From Pullulanibacillus pueri (GTDB lineage: Bacteria > Bacillota > Bacilli > Bacillales > Sporolactobacillaceae): a stretch of 64,000 bases of DNA. Shown here in pieces: positions 34,101-42,362 of this stretch (position 1 is its first letter; each line of letters begins with the position of its first letter). The DNA is taken from NCBI RefSeq assembly GCF_014639255.1, contig NZ_BMFV01000001.1:186001-250000 (forward strand), read 5' to 3'. A program made the position numbers and the translations under genes. Under the pieces are notes generated by a model. The model had not been told where the DNA came from. It searched no databases and worked only from the letters and a program-made list of their open reading frames with translations.

Positions 34101-34458
34101 TACTTTAACCTATTCGGTTACAGATAAAGTAGGCAATACATCCTCTGTGAAACGGAACGTCGAAGTTTTGGCAAAAGCAGTTGGGGATACAGGGAACACC
34201 GGTGGTAATGGTGACGATAATGGTGATACAAATGGTACAGGACACTCAGGAAATAATGGTCACAGCAATAATGATCAGTCAGGAAATGTAAGTAATGATC
34301 ATCATTCAGGGACGATTTCTACGAGTGACTCTGCCGGGGCGGGAAATCTACCTAATACAGCCACACATATGTTCAATTGGTTGCTTATTGGTGCTCTTAT
34401 GGTCGCTGTGGGCCTAACCGCTTTAATTTTACAAAGACGTAAAAAGCGAATCATTTAA
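31147..34458 (+). CDS. inhA: Immune inhibitor A-type M6 metalloprotease, wall-anchored
   Basis: A 1103-residue secreted protease. It has a signal peptide (1-28, ending 'PLASA'), a Lys-rich propeptide to about 155, and the M6 catalytic domain with zinc motif H379-E-Y-G-H383 ('AHEYGHNLGLPDDYD'). A MAM/galactose-binding-like beta region ('FYVDDIAIKADG') and the InhA C-terminal domain follow. Classical InhA stops at about 800 residues. Here a DUF5011/Ig-like domain (about 930-1015), a Gly/Asn/Asp-rich linker and a sorting signal follow: LPNTA at 1068-1072, one helix, and RRKKRII. InhA proteins cleave antimicrobial peptides and matrix proteins. The start is TTG, seven bases after GGGAGG. Anchoring by a class D/SrtC-type sortase is inferred. 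Confidence 0.9.
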   Translation: MVDWKKVIGTSVLSAGLIFSAFAPLASAESPTGAEAKVSTAGKGSNLLPAIEEHTGSPFDLGLVNEEKVKKLLIREGIVDKNASNQKQDQQMRNYLNERQKKTLGNAKKQKTLKKTIDPMKKSTKFAKDTQNKVVKSTQKKAETVDPIKQENWNGQTRKDKVLVLLMEFPDNAHNKITDKDDPILKYDDFNKQHYQNMIFGKNGYTGPDGQDFISVKKFYDQQSGNSYTIDGNVAGWYMADHPAAYYGGNDPATGSDGNPRELIYEALTKAAADKSISLSDYDQEDPDDWDGDDNTREPDGIIDHLMVIHSGVGEEAGGGRLGADAIWSHSWDLGGYVPIPGTHSDTTKERFPGQGVDQLLGYKYTVEPEDGAAGVFAHEYGHNLGLPDDYDTNYTHDSVGAPTAYWTIMASGSWGGKIPGTEPTGFGAKDKEFLQSTMPKSNWFHDTEYDLEALQKGTQVIDLDEASVKGTNADGIRINLPDKQTKINQPTSGTYEYFSGSQNNVDNRMTTSETIDLSSANSAELQFKTWYSIEQDFDYAYVGVSEDNGKNWTNIAGNITTTADPNVANLGNGITGESNGWKDATFDLSAYSGKKIMLRFEYVGDPYVAQAGFYVDDIAIKADGKAIFNDDAESSDPPFVFEGFSQDKGIKYTEQYYLVEWRNYAGADTALEHLNFGDQLMNYDPGMVVWYVDNNFDDNWVGDHPGDGFLGVVDAHQKAMQWKDTNIHDGVDNYGPASTQYQVADAAFSLNKTAKKVLDLREDYGRILKFAPQTAVATFDDSRDYSDPGQIYAGRNIPSYGLKIHVLGQADDLSVGRLALHVGDVDALTVEPLKTTVYSSQQGHNQIDLMGSVHDDGHGESVSLTYALVNADGKTVLSETENMVGLYQTFEHVLTIPKDLKSDKYTIKVTSTDAKDHTTSSKPLTITVDNTAPVITLKGDNPLEWEKGKAFKDPGFKASDNVDGNLQKDVKVSGQVDVEKTGEYTLTYSVTDKVGNTSSVKRNVEVLAKAVGDTGNTGGNGDDNGDTNGTGHSGNNGHSNNDQSGNVSNDHHSGTISTSDSAGAGNLPNTATHMFNWLLIGALMVAVGLTALILQRRKKRII

Positions 34459-34483
34459 TCTTTTCGCATTGTAGTCATTAGAA

Positions 34484-34523
34484 AACTTGGCATTCGTCAA
34501 GCCTTAATGGCAATGCCAAAGTT
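34484..34523 (-). repeat. Dispersed repeat family 2, hairpin module (inverted copy)
   Basis: Read on the minus strand: AACTTTGGCATTGCC, ATTAAGGC, then AATGCCAAGTT and 'TTCTAA'. The layout is the same as at 27883-27924, with paired changes in the stem. Confidence 0.8.
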
Positions 34524-34565
34524 GTCCTTAAAAGGTCTTCCGTTAAGTTATACGCTGACGTTATA

Positions 34566-34605
34566 AAAAAGCAGTCATCCGGTGATACGGACGGCTGCTT
34601 TTTTT
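34566..34605. terminator. Bidirectional terminator between inhA and the MMPL gene
   Basis: AAAAAGCAG and CTGCTTTTTTT arms with inner TCCG/CGGA pairs; it can work in both directions. Confidence 0.88.
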
Positions 34606-34613
34606 AAGAGTTC

Positions 34614-37600
34614 TTATTCTCCACGCTTAAATGGCCACCAGTTGGCAGTACCAAAGGTTCGAACCATGACTGGAATGAATAGGGGTAGGATGAGAAGGTT
34701 GTAGATAATTAGCCCTAGAATAATTATCATCGCAATTTCCATCAATTCTGTAACCCCTGAAGGAATCATGGCTGCAAATGTGCCACCTAATATAATCGCG
34801 GCAGATAAAATAACTGACCCCATATTTTTCATTGCCTCTAAAATAGCCTCTCTGACAGGGAGATCTTTATATTCATTAAAGCGATCCATTAAGAAAATAC
34901 TGTAATCAACACCTAAAGCGACGAGCATGACAAATCCAAAGAATGGTATAGCCCAGTTTATCCCTGCGTAACCAAAGAAGTGCTCAAAAATCTTTTCAGA
35001 CATGCCCATAGAGGCATAATACGTTAAAATCAGCGAACCGATGATATAAATCGGCATCACGAGCGATCTTAACAGGAAGATCAGCACGATACCGATGCCG
35101 ATAAGCATCAATAAGACGGTATGATTATAATCTTTATTCGAAATGTGACTGAGATCGTTAAAGGTGCTTGTGGCTCCACCAATACCCACCTTTACATTCT
35201 CAAGAGGTGTGTCTTCTGTCGCTCTATTCACGGCTGCTTTCACCTTGTCAATTTGGTCGAGTGCAGTTTGAGAATAGGGATTGACATCGAAAACAACATC
35301 GAGCTTCGTAATTTTACGATCCGTTGACATGTAAGTGTCTAAGGATTGGGTGAAATCTTTATTCTTTAAAGCTTCATCAGGAATATAGAAGCCACTTAGT
35401 GCACTATTGCTTTTGGATAATTCATTTAGAAAACTGCTGGCATCATCAAGTCCACCTGATACTTGATGGAGTCCATCGACAGAATCATCTAAGCCTTTGA
35501 CGAGTTGGTTCATTTGATCATCTAAACCAGAAAAACCATTTTTTAATTGGGTTTGCCCGCCAATCACACCATCAAATCCCTTGGTGATGGAAGGGATATT
35601 TTGAATGGCCTGACCTTGACCATCTGCTGTTTTATTCAATCCGGCTTGGAGTTGATCAAGCCCAGCAATGAGTTGCTCTAACCCTTGATTAAATGTCTTT
35701 TGGTTGTCGAGAAGGGTTGCAAACCCCTTGTTGGCTTCCGTCATGCTCCTATTGAGTTGGTTGAGGCCATCTTGCAATTGTTTCATGCCATCCAACAGAC
35801 TCGGATTCTTTGAGTTGTTCGATTGGTCATTGAGCAAAGCATTTAAGCCACCTAATCCTTGCTTAAAGTAGGAATCATCTGCAGCATCAGGGTGCTCAGT
35901 AGCATAGGCTTGGAAAGCATCACGGATATTCGGTAAATTTTTCAATCCGTCATAGATCTTTTGGTAATTTGAACGAATGTCAGTTAACCCTGTTTGCATT
36001 TGCTTGTAACCCTCAAGGATTTTGTTGCTATTTGTTAACAGTTCTTCAGCTCCGTCTTTAGCCTCTTGCAAATGTTGTTTAATGTCACCGGCACCTGAGG
36101 CACTCTGCTTTATACCACCTTGGATGTCTTGCAATCCACCTTGAAGTTGCACAACGCCCTTTTTTAAATCCTGAGTTCCTGAGATAAGATCATCAATGCC
36201 TCCAGTGGCTTGTTTGAGCTGTGGGCCAGAATCTGCTAACTGACTGCCGGCATCATGGAGTCCGTCAGCAATTTTGTTGATCCCATCATTGGCATCATTT
36301 AAGCCTTTATCAAGTGTTTGTGCTTGATTAGGTACAAGGAAATCCTTAATCGGCTCTCCGAGAGGCTGCGTTGCACTTCGAACAGTGTCAACATGGTTGA
36401 CTTTTTTGACTTCACGGGTGATGGCTTCAATGGTTTGTAAATATTCCCGGTGATTCATGTTCTCATCATTTTTTAAAACAATACTTGTAGGCATTGCTTC
36501 ACCAGGATTAAAGTTGTCAGAAATAAGGTTGAAGCCTTTAACTGAATTGTAGCTATCACTCATTTCACCGACACTATTAAAGGAACGGTCACCATGATAA
36601 GTGATTAAAAAAGGAACGGTAATAACGGCGACGATAATAAGGGCGATCAAGGGACGTGCGAGTGCGAAACGGCCCATACCGCCCCAGAATTTATTCTGAC
36701 TATGACCTAGGTTCTTATTCACCGGCCAGAACAGTTTTGTTCCTAGTAAGGACATGATGATGGGGACAATGGTCACCAGCGATAAAATTAAAAAGGCGAT
36801 TCCCACCGCAACCCCGACAGCAGATTGGTAGATATTAAAAGTTGAAAAGCCAATAGCAGCAAAGCCAATAAAAACAGCAATAGAGCTAAAAAATACGGTT
36901 CGACCACCATTTTTAAATGTGTGAACTATCGCATCATCTAAGGTTTCATGTTTAGGGATTTCTTCTTTAAAGCGATTGATGAGTAAGATACAGTAATCTG
37001 TCCCGATACCGAAGAGGACGGCAACAAGAAATATTTGTGTAAAGTTAGAAATCGGAAAGTTAAACCAGTCAACGAGAAAAGCAACCACTGCTTGTGAAGC
37101 AAGAAAAGAAATGCCGACAGCAACAAGTGGGAGAAAGGGCGCAATTAAGGATCTGAAGACAATAAATAGCACTAATAATATAAAAATGACGGTCAGATAT
37201 TCTGTCTTATGAAGCCCATCCTGGGTACTTTCCATTGTGTCGTTGTTAATCATCCATTCACTCGTATAGTAATGGTCAACGCTGACATTTTTTATGGTTT
37301 TATAAAGGTCGTCAGTTAGTTTCTTTGTATCCTTATTGCCGAGGCTGATATTCACATTGACGAGCATTGTTTTATTATTTTTAGAGATTAATTGATCCTT
37401 TAAACTAGGGGTGTCAAAACTATTGGTGATTTCTGTAATGCCCAGTTTGGATTGATTCGCTTTTAATTCTTGAATCCCTTTTTTTATCGCGTCATTGTCC
37501 TTCTGATCTAATCCTTTTTTATCGTAAAAGACAAGAGCGACAGAGGAGGTATCCTTACCCCCCGATTGCTTGTTCCATTCATCTAATAACTGACTAGCAT

Positions 37601-37754
37601 CCGATGAAGAATAACCATCAGGAACTTCGGCATTTCCTTTGTCGCGGACAAGGGCACTTATATCTGGCTGTGTAACCATTAACACAACAATCGCGATGAT
37701 CCATGCAGCGAGGACAAACCATTTTCCCTTAAGTATGAGTCTCATTGCCAACAC
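34614..37754 (-). CDS. MMPL/RND-family membrane transporter (YdgH-like)
   Basis: A 1046-residue transporter. Two sets of six helices each follow an extracytoplasmic loop. 'FGIGTDYCILLINRFKEE' and 'VALGVDYSIFLMDRFNEY' are the two conserved helix-4/proton-relay motifs of MMPL proteins. The second loop is very long (about residues 470-790) and made of helical heptad-like repeats rich in Gly, Leu, Asp and Gln ('GLxxLQxGL'), as in YhgE/Pip and YdgH proteins. Substrates of relatives are lipids or lipophilic compounds. Its start lies within the 3' end of the marR gene (26-base overlap), indicating co-expression with and control by that MarR protein, as in ydgG-ydgH of B. subtilis. Confidence 0.9.
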   Translation of the reverse strand: MLAMRLILKGKWFVLAAWIIAIVVLMVTQPDISALVRDKGNAEVPDGYSSSDASQLLDEWNKQSGGKDTSSVALVFYDKKGLDQKDNDAIKKGIQELKANQSKLGITEITNSFDTPSLKDQLISKNNKTMLVNVNISLGNKDTKKLTDDLYKTIKNVSVDHYYTSEWMINNDTMESTQDGLHKTEYLTVIFILLVLFIVFRSLIAPFLPLVAVGISFLASQAVVAFLVDWFNFPISNFTQIFLVAVLFGIGTDYCILLINRFKEEIPKHETLDDAIVHTFKNGGRTVFFSSIAVFIGFAAIGFSTFNIYQSAVGVAVGIAFLILSLVTIVPIIMSLLGTKLFWPVNKNLGHSQNKFWGGMGRFALARPLIALIIVAVITVPFLITYHGDRSFNSVGEMSDSYNSVKGFNLISDNFNPGEAMPTSIVLKNDENMNHREYLQTIEAITREVKKVNHVDTVRSATQPLGEPIKDFLVPNQAQTLDKGLNDANDGINKIADGLHDAGSQLADSGPQLKQATGGIDDLISGTQDLKKGVVQLQGGLQDIQGGIKQSASGAGDIKQHLQEAKDGAEELLTNSNKILEGYKQMQTGLTDIRSNYQKIYDGLKNLPNIRDAFQAYATEHPDAADDSYFKQGLGGLNALLNDQSNNSKNPSLLDGMKQLQDGLNQLNRSMTEANKGFATLLDNQKTFNQGLEQLIAGLDQLQAGLNKTADGQGQAIQNIPSITKGFDGVIGGQTQLKNGFSGLDDQMNQLVKGLDDSVDGLHQVSGGLDDASSFLNELSKSNSALSGFYIPDEALKNKDFTQSLDTYMSTDRKITKLDVVFDVNPYSQTALDQIDKVKAAVNRATEDTPLENVKVGIGGATSTFNDLSHISNKDYNHTVLLMLIGIGIVLIFLLRSLVMPIYIIGSLILTYYASMGMSEKIFEHFFGYAGINWAIPFFGFVMLVALGVDYSIFLMDRFNEYKDLPVREAILEAMKNMGSVILSAAIILGGTFAAMIPSGVTELMEIAMIIILGLIIYNLLILPLFIPVMVRTFGTANWWPFKRGE

Positions 37755-38208
37755 CTTTCATTGTTTCAATTGTTTCTTCTAAAAACAGTGCAAGTTTTTC
37801 GTAAAGCTCAATAAATTGAATAATTTCTTGATCTTTGAAACGCTTGATGAGTTGCGAGACGAGTTCATTGATCTTTTTTTCGCACTCGTCAAAAAGTTGA
37901 ACGCCTTTTGTGGTGAGAGAAAGATGAACAATCCGGCGGTCGAGGCTTTGGCGTTCACGCTTGATCAAGCCTTTTTCCTCCAAACGGCGGATGAGTGCAG
38001 TAATCGCACTTTTATTCACATTGAGGAACTGTGCGAGTTCTGAAGATGTGGTTGTTTTCCGTTTATGTATGTGGCGTAATGCGAACTGCTGATCATACGT
38101 CAATTCTGCATGAATTTCTTGAGAAATTAAATACTCACCGCGTTTGTGGATTAAATAGTTGAGTTCTTCATATCTTTCAATAATGTGATTGAGCTGGTTT
38201 TCGTCCAT
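37729..38208 (-). CDS. MarR-family transcriptional regulator (YdgG-like)
   Basis: A 159-residue winged-helix regulator: 'LTYDQQFALRHIHKRKTTTSSELAQFLNVNKSAITALIRRLEEKGLI' is the DNA-binding core, and the wing 'RRIVHLSLTTKG' follows. The C-terminal helices form the dimer. AGGAGG lies close to ATG 38208. It is the first gene of the operon with the MMPL transporter and overlaps it. An inverted repeat over the -10 box is the likely site of autorepression. Confidence 0.92.
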   Translation of the reverse strand: MDENQLNHIIERYEELNYLIHKRGEYLISQEIHAELTYDQQFALRHIHKRKTTTSSELAQFLNVNKSAITALIRRLEEKGLIKRERQSLDRRIVHLSLTTKGVQLFDECEKKINELVSQLIKRFKDQEIIQFIELYEKLALFLEETIETMKGVGNETHT

Positions 38209-38244
38209 ACAGTCCTCCTTTTTAGAAATTAGTTATCGAGGTGA

Positions 38245-38289
38245 ATAGTTCACGTGTTTAACTATAATCAGAGTCTAGACCGCCGTCAA
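38245..38289 (-). promoter_or_regulatory. Promoter and MarR operator
   Basis: On the minus strand -35 TTGACG (38284-38289), a 17-base spacer and -10 TATAGT (38261-38266). The inverted repeat ATAGTT-N9-AACTAT (38245-38265) overlaps the -10, as is usual for MarR proteins. Confidence 0.85.
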
Positions 38290-38350
38290 TATAAATCCCC
38301 CTAAAAGTAAGGGGGATAATTATGACCATTTTGTGAACTTGAATGTAACC

Positions 38351-38602
38351 CTAATAGAGTTGCTCGTACATTTCATTCAATTGGGCAATTCTCACGTGAT
38401 CGGCTTCTTGTTTGGCGTAATCTAATTCAACAGCCAATAACTCACTTAGATATTGTTTCTCTTCTTCATCTAAGGCTATCGCAAATTGTTCTTCGTTCTC
38501 ATAGTAATGATCTTCTAGTTTTTCGTAAATTCTATAAGCCGTCTCATTTTCATCGATCCAATTTGATAGGGATTCCTTCACATAACTTAAAGTAAAATCC
38601 AT
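38351..38602 (-). CDS. csgA: CsgA-like sigma-G-dependent spore protein
   Basis: An 83-residue acidic helical protein. 'MDFTLSYVKESLSNWIDENETAYRIYEKL' followed by 'YYENEEQFAIALDEEEKQYL' and 'ELDYAKQEADHVRIAQLNEMYEQL' matches the sequence pattern of B. subtilis CsgA, a forespore protein of unknown function made under sigma-G. The start is the ATG at 38600-38602, six bases after GAGGAGG; the frame is open five codons further without a ribosome-binding site. It is a single gene. Confidence 0.85.
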   Translation of the reverse strand: MDFTLSYVKESLSNWIDENETAYRIYEKLEDHYYENEEQFAIALDEEEKQYLSELLAVELDYAKQEADHVRIAQLNEMYEQLY

Positions 38603-38736
38603 GATTGTCCTCCTCAAATCAAGATAATGGTTGTATTATTCCCAGATTAAAGTGAGGTATGTGGGCAAATGATAAGAGTATTATATGATTGAAGTGTTAC
38701 AATGAGAGAAGAATCTTTTTAAAAGGGGTAATATAT

Positions 38737-39312
38737 ATGACTCAATTGTTTCAGGATCCAAAGAAAACAGCGCTTGTTGTGATTGATTTACAAAAGGGCA
38801 TCGTGGCTATGAACAGTCAGCCATATGAAGTTCAAGAAGTCGTTCAAAATAATGTGAAATTGGCAGAGGCCCTAAGAGCTAAGGGAGGTCTAGTCACTCT
38901 CGTCCATGTTGATTTTCTCGATGGACAAGATGCATTAAAGCCAGTAACAGACGCTTCAGCCTCATCAAGTGGGGAACGTCCAGAAGGGTTTTCAGAAATA
39001 CTTCCTGAATTAGGGCCTCATGAAGGGGATCTTGTCATCACTAAAAGACAATGGGGAGCTTTCTTCGGAACGGAACTCGATTTACAGCTTCGCCGTCGCG
39101 GGATTGACACCATTATTCTCACGGGGATTGCCACGGGTATTGGTGTTGACACTACTGCGCGTGAGGCTTTTCAAAGGAATTACCAACAAATTTTTGTTCA
39201 AGATGCAATGAATGGAATAACTCAGGAAGAACATGAATATACCGTTAACCATGTCTTACCTAAGATGGGGCGGGTAAGGACAACAGCAGAAGTCCTTGAT
39301 GCGCTTAAATAA
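38737..39312 (+). CDS. Isochorismatase-like hydrolase without the catalytic cysteine
   Basis: A 191-residue protein of the isochorismatase/cysteine-hydrolase fold. The catalytic Asp ('ALVVIDLQKGI') and Lys ('ITKRQWGAFFGTELD') are present, but the loop that normally reads T-N-x-C-V has become 'GIATGIGVDTTAREAF', with Gly where the nucleophilic Cys is expected. Other Bacillales members with an 'IGV' loop exist (from memory), so this may be a defined subfamily with non-thiol or non-catalytic function. Start ATG 38737, with AAAGGGG eight bases upstream. Terminator follows. Confidence 0.85.
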   Translation: MTQLFQDPKKTALVVIDLQKGIVAMNSQPYEVQEVVQNNVKLAEALRAKGGLVTLVHVDFLDGQDALKPVTDASASSSGERPEGFSEILPELGPHEGDLVITKRQWGAFFGTELDLQLRRRGIDTIILTGIATGIGVDTTAREAFQRNYQQIFVQDAMNGITQEEHEYTVNHVLPKMGRVRTTAEVLDALK

Positions 39313-39322
39313 TGAAACCATA

Positions 39323-39352
39323 AAGCTTTGCATGAAAGTGTAAGGCTTTTTT
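39323..39352 (+). terminator. Terminator of the isochorismatase-like gene
   Basis: AAGCTTTGCA pairs with TGTAAGGCTT (two G-T pairs), followed by TTTT. The remainder of the gap to 39632 is AT-rich with no other recognisable feature. Confidence 0.7.
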
Positions 39353-39632
39353 GGTGTTTATAACTGAGAGACATATTCCAAATGAATTTGGGGAAAAAGA
39401 AACAATAAATAAAAAGAGTAAACGTTAAGGAGATTTCAGTTTTGTAAAGTTTTATTAATTTTGTTTGTCTTTTGGACAGGTTTTGCTAAAATGAAATCGA
39501 TTGTGTAAAAAGTTTTGTCGAAGGGATACATAATTTTAGTGTTCAATACTTCGGTCAATTTCGGAGTTGAATCCTCCTTAGTTATTGGAAGATACCCTGA
39601 GGAATGAAGTATAAATGATGAGGTGATGGTTA

Positions 39633-40253
39633 GTGATTTTTACTCCAAAAAACGACAAATTTTTAAACATGCTTAAAACAATTTCTACTAATTTAGAAGA
39701 AGCAGCACAATATTTTGTTGATTTTAAAATTAAAACGCATGAGGATCTCGTTGAATTTTCCAAGGCCATGAAGGCTTATGAAAAAAAAGGCGATGTGTAT
39801 ATTCATGAGTTAATTGTTGATCTCAACAAAACGTTCATTACTCCTCTTGAAAGGGAAGATATTCTTGCTTTAGCGATGAAGCTGGATGATGTTCTGGATG
39901 GTTATGAACAATGGGCATCACGTGTTGAAATATATGAATTTACAAGCTCGGATGATTATATGATCCGATTTGTCGACCTCCTTTTGGAAGCGACAAAAGA
40001 GATTGCTGAAGCCGCCCACCATTTGTCGAGACGAAAGCTACAGAATATCCGAAAACACGTTATTAGAATTAATGACCTTGAGTCCGAATGTGACGACATA
40101 CTTCAAGAGAGTATTCGTGAGTTGTTCAAAACGGAAAAGGATCCTATCAAAATAATCCAGTATAAGGAATTATACGAAATGCTTGAACTTATTGCTGATA
40201 ATTGTGAAGATGTAGCGAATACACTAGAAACCATTATAATGAGAAATTCATAA
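39633..40253 (+). CDS. DUF47 family PhoU-like protein (YkaA-like)
   Basis: A 206-residue all-helical protein related to PhoU, of the DUF47 family: 'MLKTISTNLEEAAQYFVDFK', 'HELIVDLNKTFITPLEREDI', then 'DVLDGYEQWASRVEIYEF'. DUF47 proteins regulate the PiT transporter encoded next to them. The gene starts with GTG (GAGGTGATGG upstream) and ends eight bases before pit, as in the ykaA-pit pair of B. subtilis. Confidence 0.92.
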   Translation: MIFTPKNDKFLNMLKTISTNLEEAAQYFVDFKIKTHEDLVEFSKAMKAYEKKGDVYIHELIVDLNKTFITPLEREDILALAMKLDDVLDGYEQWASRVEIYEFTSSDDYMIRFVDLLLEATKEIAEAAHHLSRRKLQNIRKHVIRINDLESECDDILQESIRELFKTEKDPIKIIQYKELYEMLELIADNCEDVANTLETIIMRNS

Positions 40254-40261
40254 GGGGTATT

Positions 40262-41263
40262 TTGATGGACAGCTTATTTTTTTTGACTATACTCATCGTC
40301 ATTTTTGCTTTAGGCTTTGATTTTATTAATGGCTTTCATGATACAGCAAATACCATTGCCACTTCAGTGTCGACTCGAGCGCTAAGTCCGAAGATCGCTA
40401 TTGTTTTAGCCGCAAGCATGAATTTCGTTGGGGCACTCACATTTACCGGGGTCGCTAAAACGATTGGAAGCGGGATTATTGATCCCTTCCATATTGAAAA
40501 TGGTTCAGTTATTGTCCTGTCAGCACTGATATCAGCGATTTTATGGAATTTAGTGACGTGGTACTATGGCATACCGAGTAGCTCTTCCCATGCTATTATT
40601 GGTTCATTAGCTGGTGCCGCGATTTCTGCGCTTGGTTTTCATGCTTTAAATTATCATGGCTTTATTAACATTATTATTGCCCTGGTTGTATCACCAATTT
40701 TGGCTCTAACCATTGGCTTTATTGTTATGACTCTTTTGCAGCTGATTTTCCGGAATTTTAATTTAGGTAAGACGAATAGGGGCTTTCGAGTCTTTCAAAT
40801 TTTCACAGCGGCCATTCAATCCTTTACTCATGGCACAAATGATGCACAAAAAGCGATGGGGATTATTACGCTGGCATTAGTGAGTGCTAATTTCACATCT
40901 TCAATGGACATCCCGATGTGGGTAAGGTTGGCGTCTGCAACGGTCATGGGACTGGGAACCTCTATTGGCGGTTGGAAAATTATTAAAACAGTTGGTGGTA
41001 AAATCATGAAGATTAAGCCGATCAACGGGGCAGCCGCAGACATATCCTCTGCGAGTATTATTTTTGGTGCGACGCTTATCCATCTACCTGTCAGTTCGAC
41101 TCACGTCATCTCATCTTCTATTATGGGTGTAGGTTCTGCAGAACGGGTGAAAGGTGTAAAATGGGGAACAGCTCTGAATATCGTTTTAACTTGGATCATC
41201 ACGCTTCCGATTACTGCTATTGTTGCAGCTCTTATATATCAATTATTAGCTTTGTTTTTATAG
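40262..41263 (+). CDS. pit: PiT-family inorganic phosphate transporter
   Basis: A 333-residue permease with about ten helices. The two duplicated PiT signatures are present: 'DFINGFHDTANTIATSVSTRALSP' near the N-terminus and 'FTHGTNDAQKAMGIITLAL' in the second half, plus 'GIPSSSSHAIIGSLAGAA' and 'LPVSSTHVISSSIMG'. It imports phosphate (as metal-phosphate) with protons. It forms an operon with the DUF47 gene. AAGGGG precedes the ATG. Confidence 0.93.
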   Translation: MMDSLFFLTILIVIFALGFDFINGFHDTANTIATSVSTRALSPKIAIVLAASMNFVGALTFTGVAKTIGSGIIDPFHIENGSVIVLSALISAILWNLVTWYYGIPSSSSHAIIGSLAGAAISALGFHALNYHGFINIIIALVVSPILALTIGFIVMTLLQLIFRNFNLGKTNRGFRVFQIFTAAIQSFTHGTNDAQKAMGIITLALVSANFTSSMDIPMWVRLASATVMGLGTSIGGWKIIKTVGGKIMKIKPINGAAADISSASIIFGATLIHLPVSSTHVISSSIMGVGSAERVKGVKWGTALNIVLTWIITLPITAIVAALIYQLLALFL

Positions 41264-41340
41264 TGGATTAAAAATTGTGAAGCAAGACCAAGGCCTAAAG
41301 GCGCGTTTCTATGGGTTTTCTTTATGAATACTTCTAACAG

Positions 41341-41373
41341 AGCACTTATCCTTAAGGACAAGTGCTTTGTTTC
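41341..41373 (+). terminator. Terminator of the DUF47-pit operon
   Basis: GCACTTATCC-TTAA-GGACAAGTGC forms a stem with one mismatch, followed by TTTGTTT. Confidence 0.8.
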
Positions 41374-41395
41374 TTACACGAATAAGTACATATGG

Positions 41396-41569
41396 TTAAC
41401 TTATGTTTCTATACATCATCTGAGTGGTTTTTAGATATTGACTTTTTTGGTAATGAGCAATGAGAATATCGAGCTCTTTACTGCATTCAAGTGTTATGCT
41501 GGCATGAATACCAAATCGATTGGCTGTTTCTATGAGCTGTTTTCTTTTTTGTTCTATATCTTTAATCAT
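41396..41569 (-). CDS. Spo0E-like aspartyl-phosphate phosphatase
   Basis: A 57-residue protein. The Spo0E family hairpin of two helices is apparent: 'IEQKRKQLIETANRFGIHAS' and then the diagnostic S-x-E-L-D motif in 'CSKELDILIAHYQKSQ'. Spo0E-type enzymes dephosphorylate Spo0A and delay sporulation. AAAGGAG lies eight bases before the ATG (41567-41569); the stop is TAA at 41396-41398. It is a lone gene on the minus strand, between pit and cbpB. Confidence 0.85.
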   Translation of the reverse strand: MIKDIEQKRKQLIETANRFGIHASITLECSKELDILIAHYQKSQYLKTTQMMYRNIS

Positions 41570-41831
41570 TTCAGCTACTCCTTTTATTATATACTTGGCA
41601 TAAGTTAATTATATTATCGTACAAAAGTCCCTTGTTTTAAACCGTTTCGTCGAAATCATACATAAAACGACATTTTTATTTTTGTATAATATCGGAAAAG
41701 TGTTCGTTTCTATTTTTATTTGACGCGTTTTTTTTGCAAAGAAAAACAGTGACGGAACAAGTTTTAATATGCTAAAATTATGGAAAAGGCTTACAGAAAG
41801 TCCCTTCATGAGATGAGAGAGGATGAAGTTC

Positions 41832-42293
41832 ATGAAGAAAATGACAAGTGAGGACGTCTTTAAAAAAAATATTATGGAATTAGTTATTCCTGCAGATAAG
41901 GTGGCTCATGTTCAATCCATAAATCCACTTGAACATGCTTTATTAGTTTTAATGAAAACAGGTTATTCAGCGATTCCTGTTTTAGACCGGGATTCTAGAT
42001 TGCAAGGGGTCATTAGTAAAACATTAATATTAAATAATATTGTAGGTATCGAGCGGATTGAATATGAAAAGCTAGGGGAACGGATTGTAGAATCTGCCAT
42101 GAAAAAAAATCCTCCTCTATTAAGAGTAGGAGATGATCTATTATCTGCGATAAAGCTTTCGATTGATCATGCTTTTATATGTATAGAAGATGATAAGGGG
42201 ATATTTCAAGGCATCCTTCCGCGCAGCTCGCTATTAAAATTTTTAAACCACTATTTGAGAGACATTAGTCGTTCAGTTACAGATCAGCCTTAA
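41832..42293 (+). CDS. cbpB: CBS-domain protein, c-di-AMP-binding CbpB/DarB (YkuL)
   Basis: A 153-residue protein consisting of two CBS motifs (about 20-75 'TGYSAIPVLDRDSRLQGVIS' and 95-150 'HAFICIEDDKGIFQGILPRSSLL'). It matches YkuL/DarB, which binds cyclic-di-AMP and links potassium and energy status to Rel and pyruvate carboxylase in B. subtilis. The position two genes before ccpC and dapH supports this. The start is ATG 41832, nine bases after GAGAGG. A KtrC potassium-uptake subunit, another c-di-AMP target in relatives, lies at 62.9 kb. Confidence 0.88.
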   Translation: MKKMTSEDVFKKNIMELVIPADKVAHVQSINPLEHALLVLMKTGYSAIPVLDRDSRLQGVISKTLILNNIVGIERIEYEKLGERIVESAMKKNPPLLRVGDDLLSAIKLSIDHAFICIEDDKGIFQGILPRSSLLKFLNHYLRDISRSVTDQP

Positions 42294-42308
42294 CGGCTGG
42301 TTTTTTTA
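42284..42308 (+). terminator. Terminator overlapping the cbpB stop
   Basis: CAGCC-TTAAC-GGCTG followed by G and T7; the stop codon is inside the loop. Confidence 0.8.
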
Positions 42309-42362
42309 TGTTTAATTCTTATATAATGATGAAGAAGTTATCGAGAAACTCGAGGTGATGAA

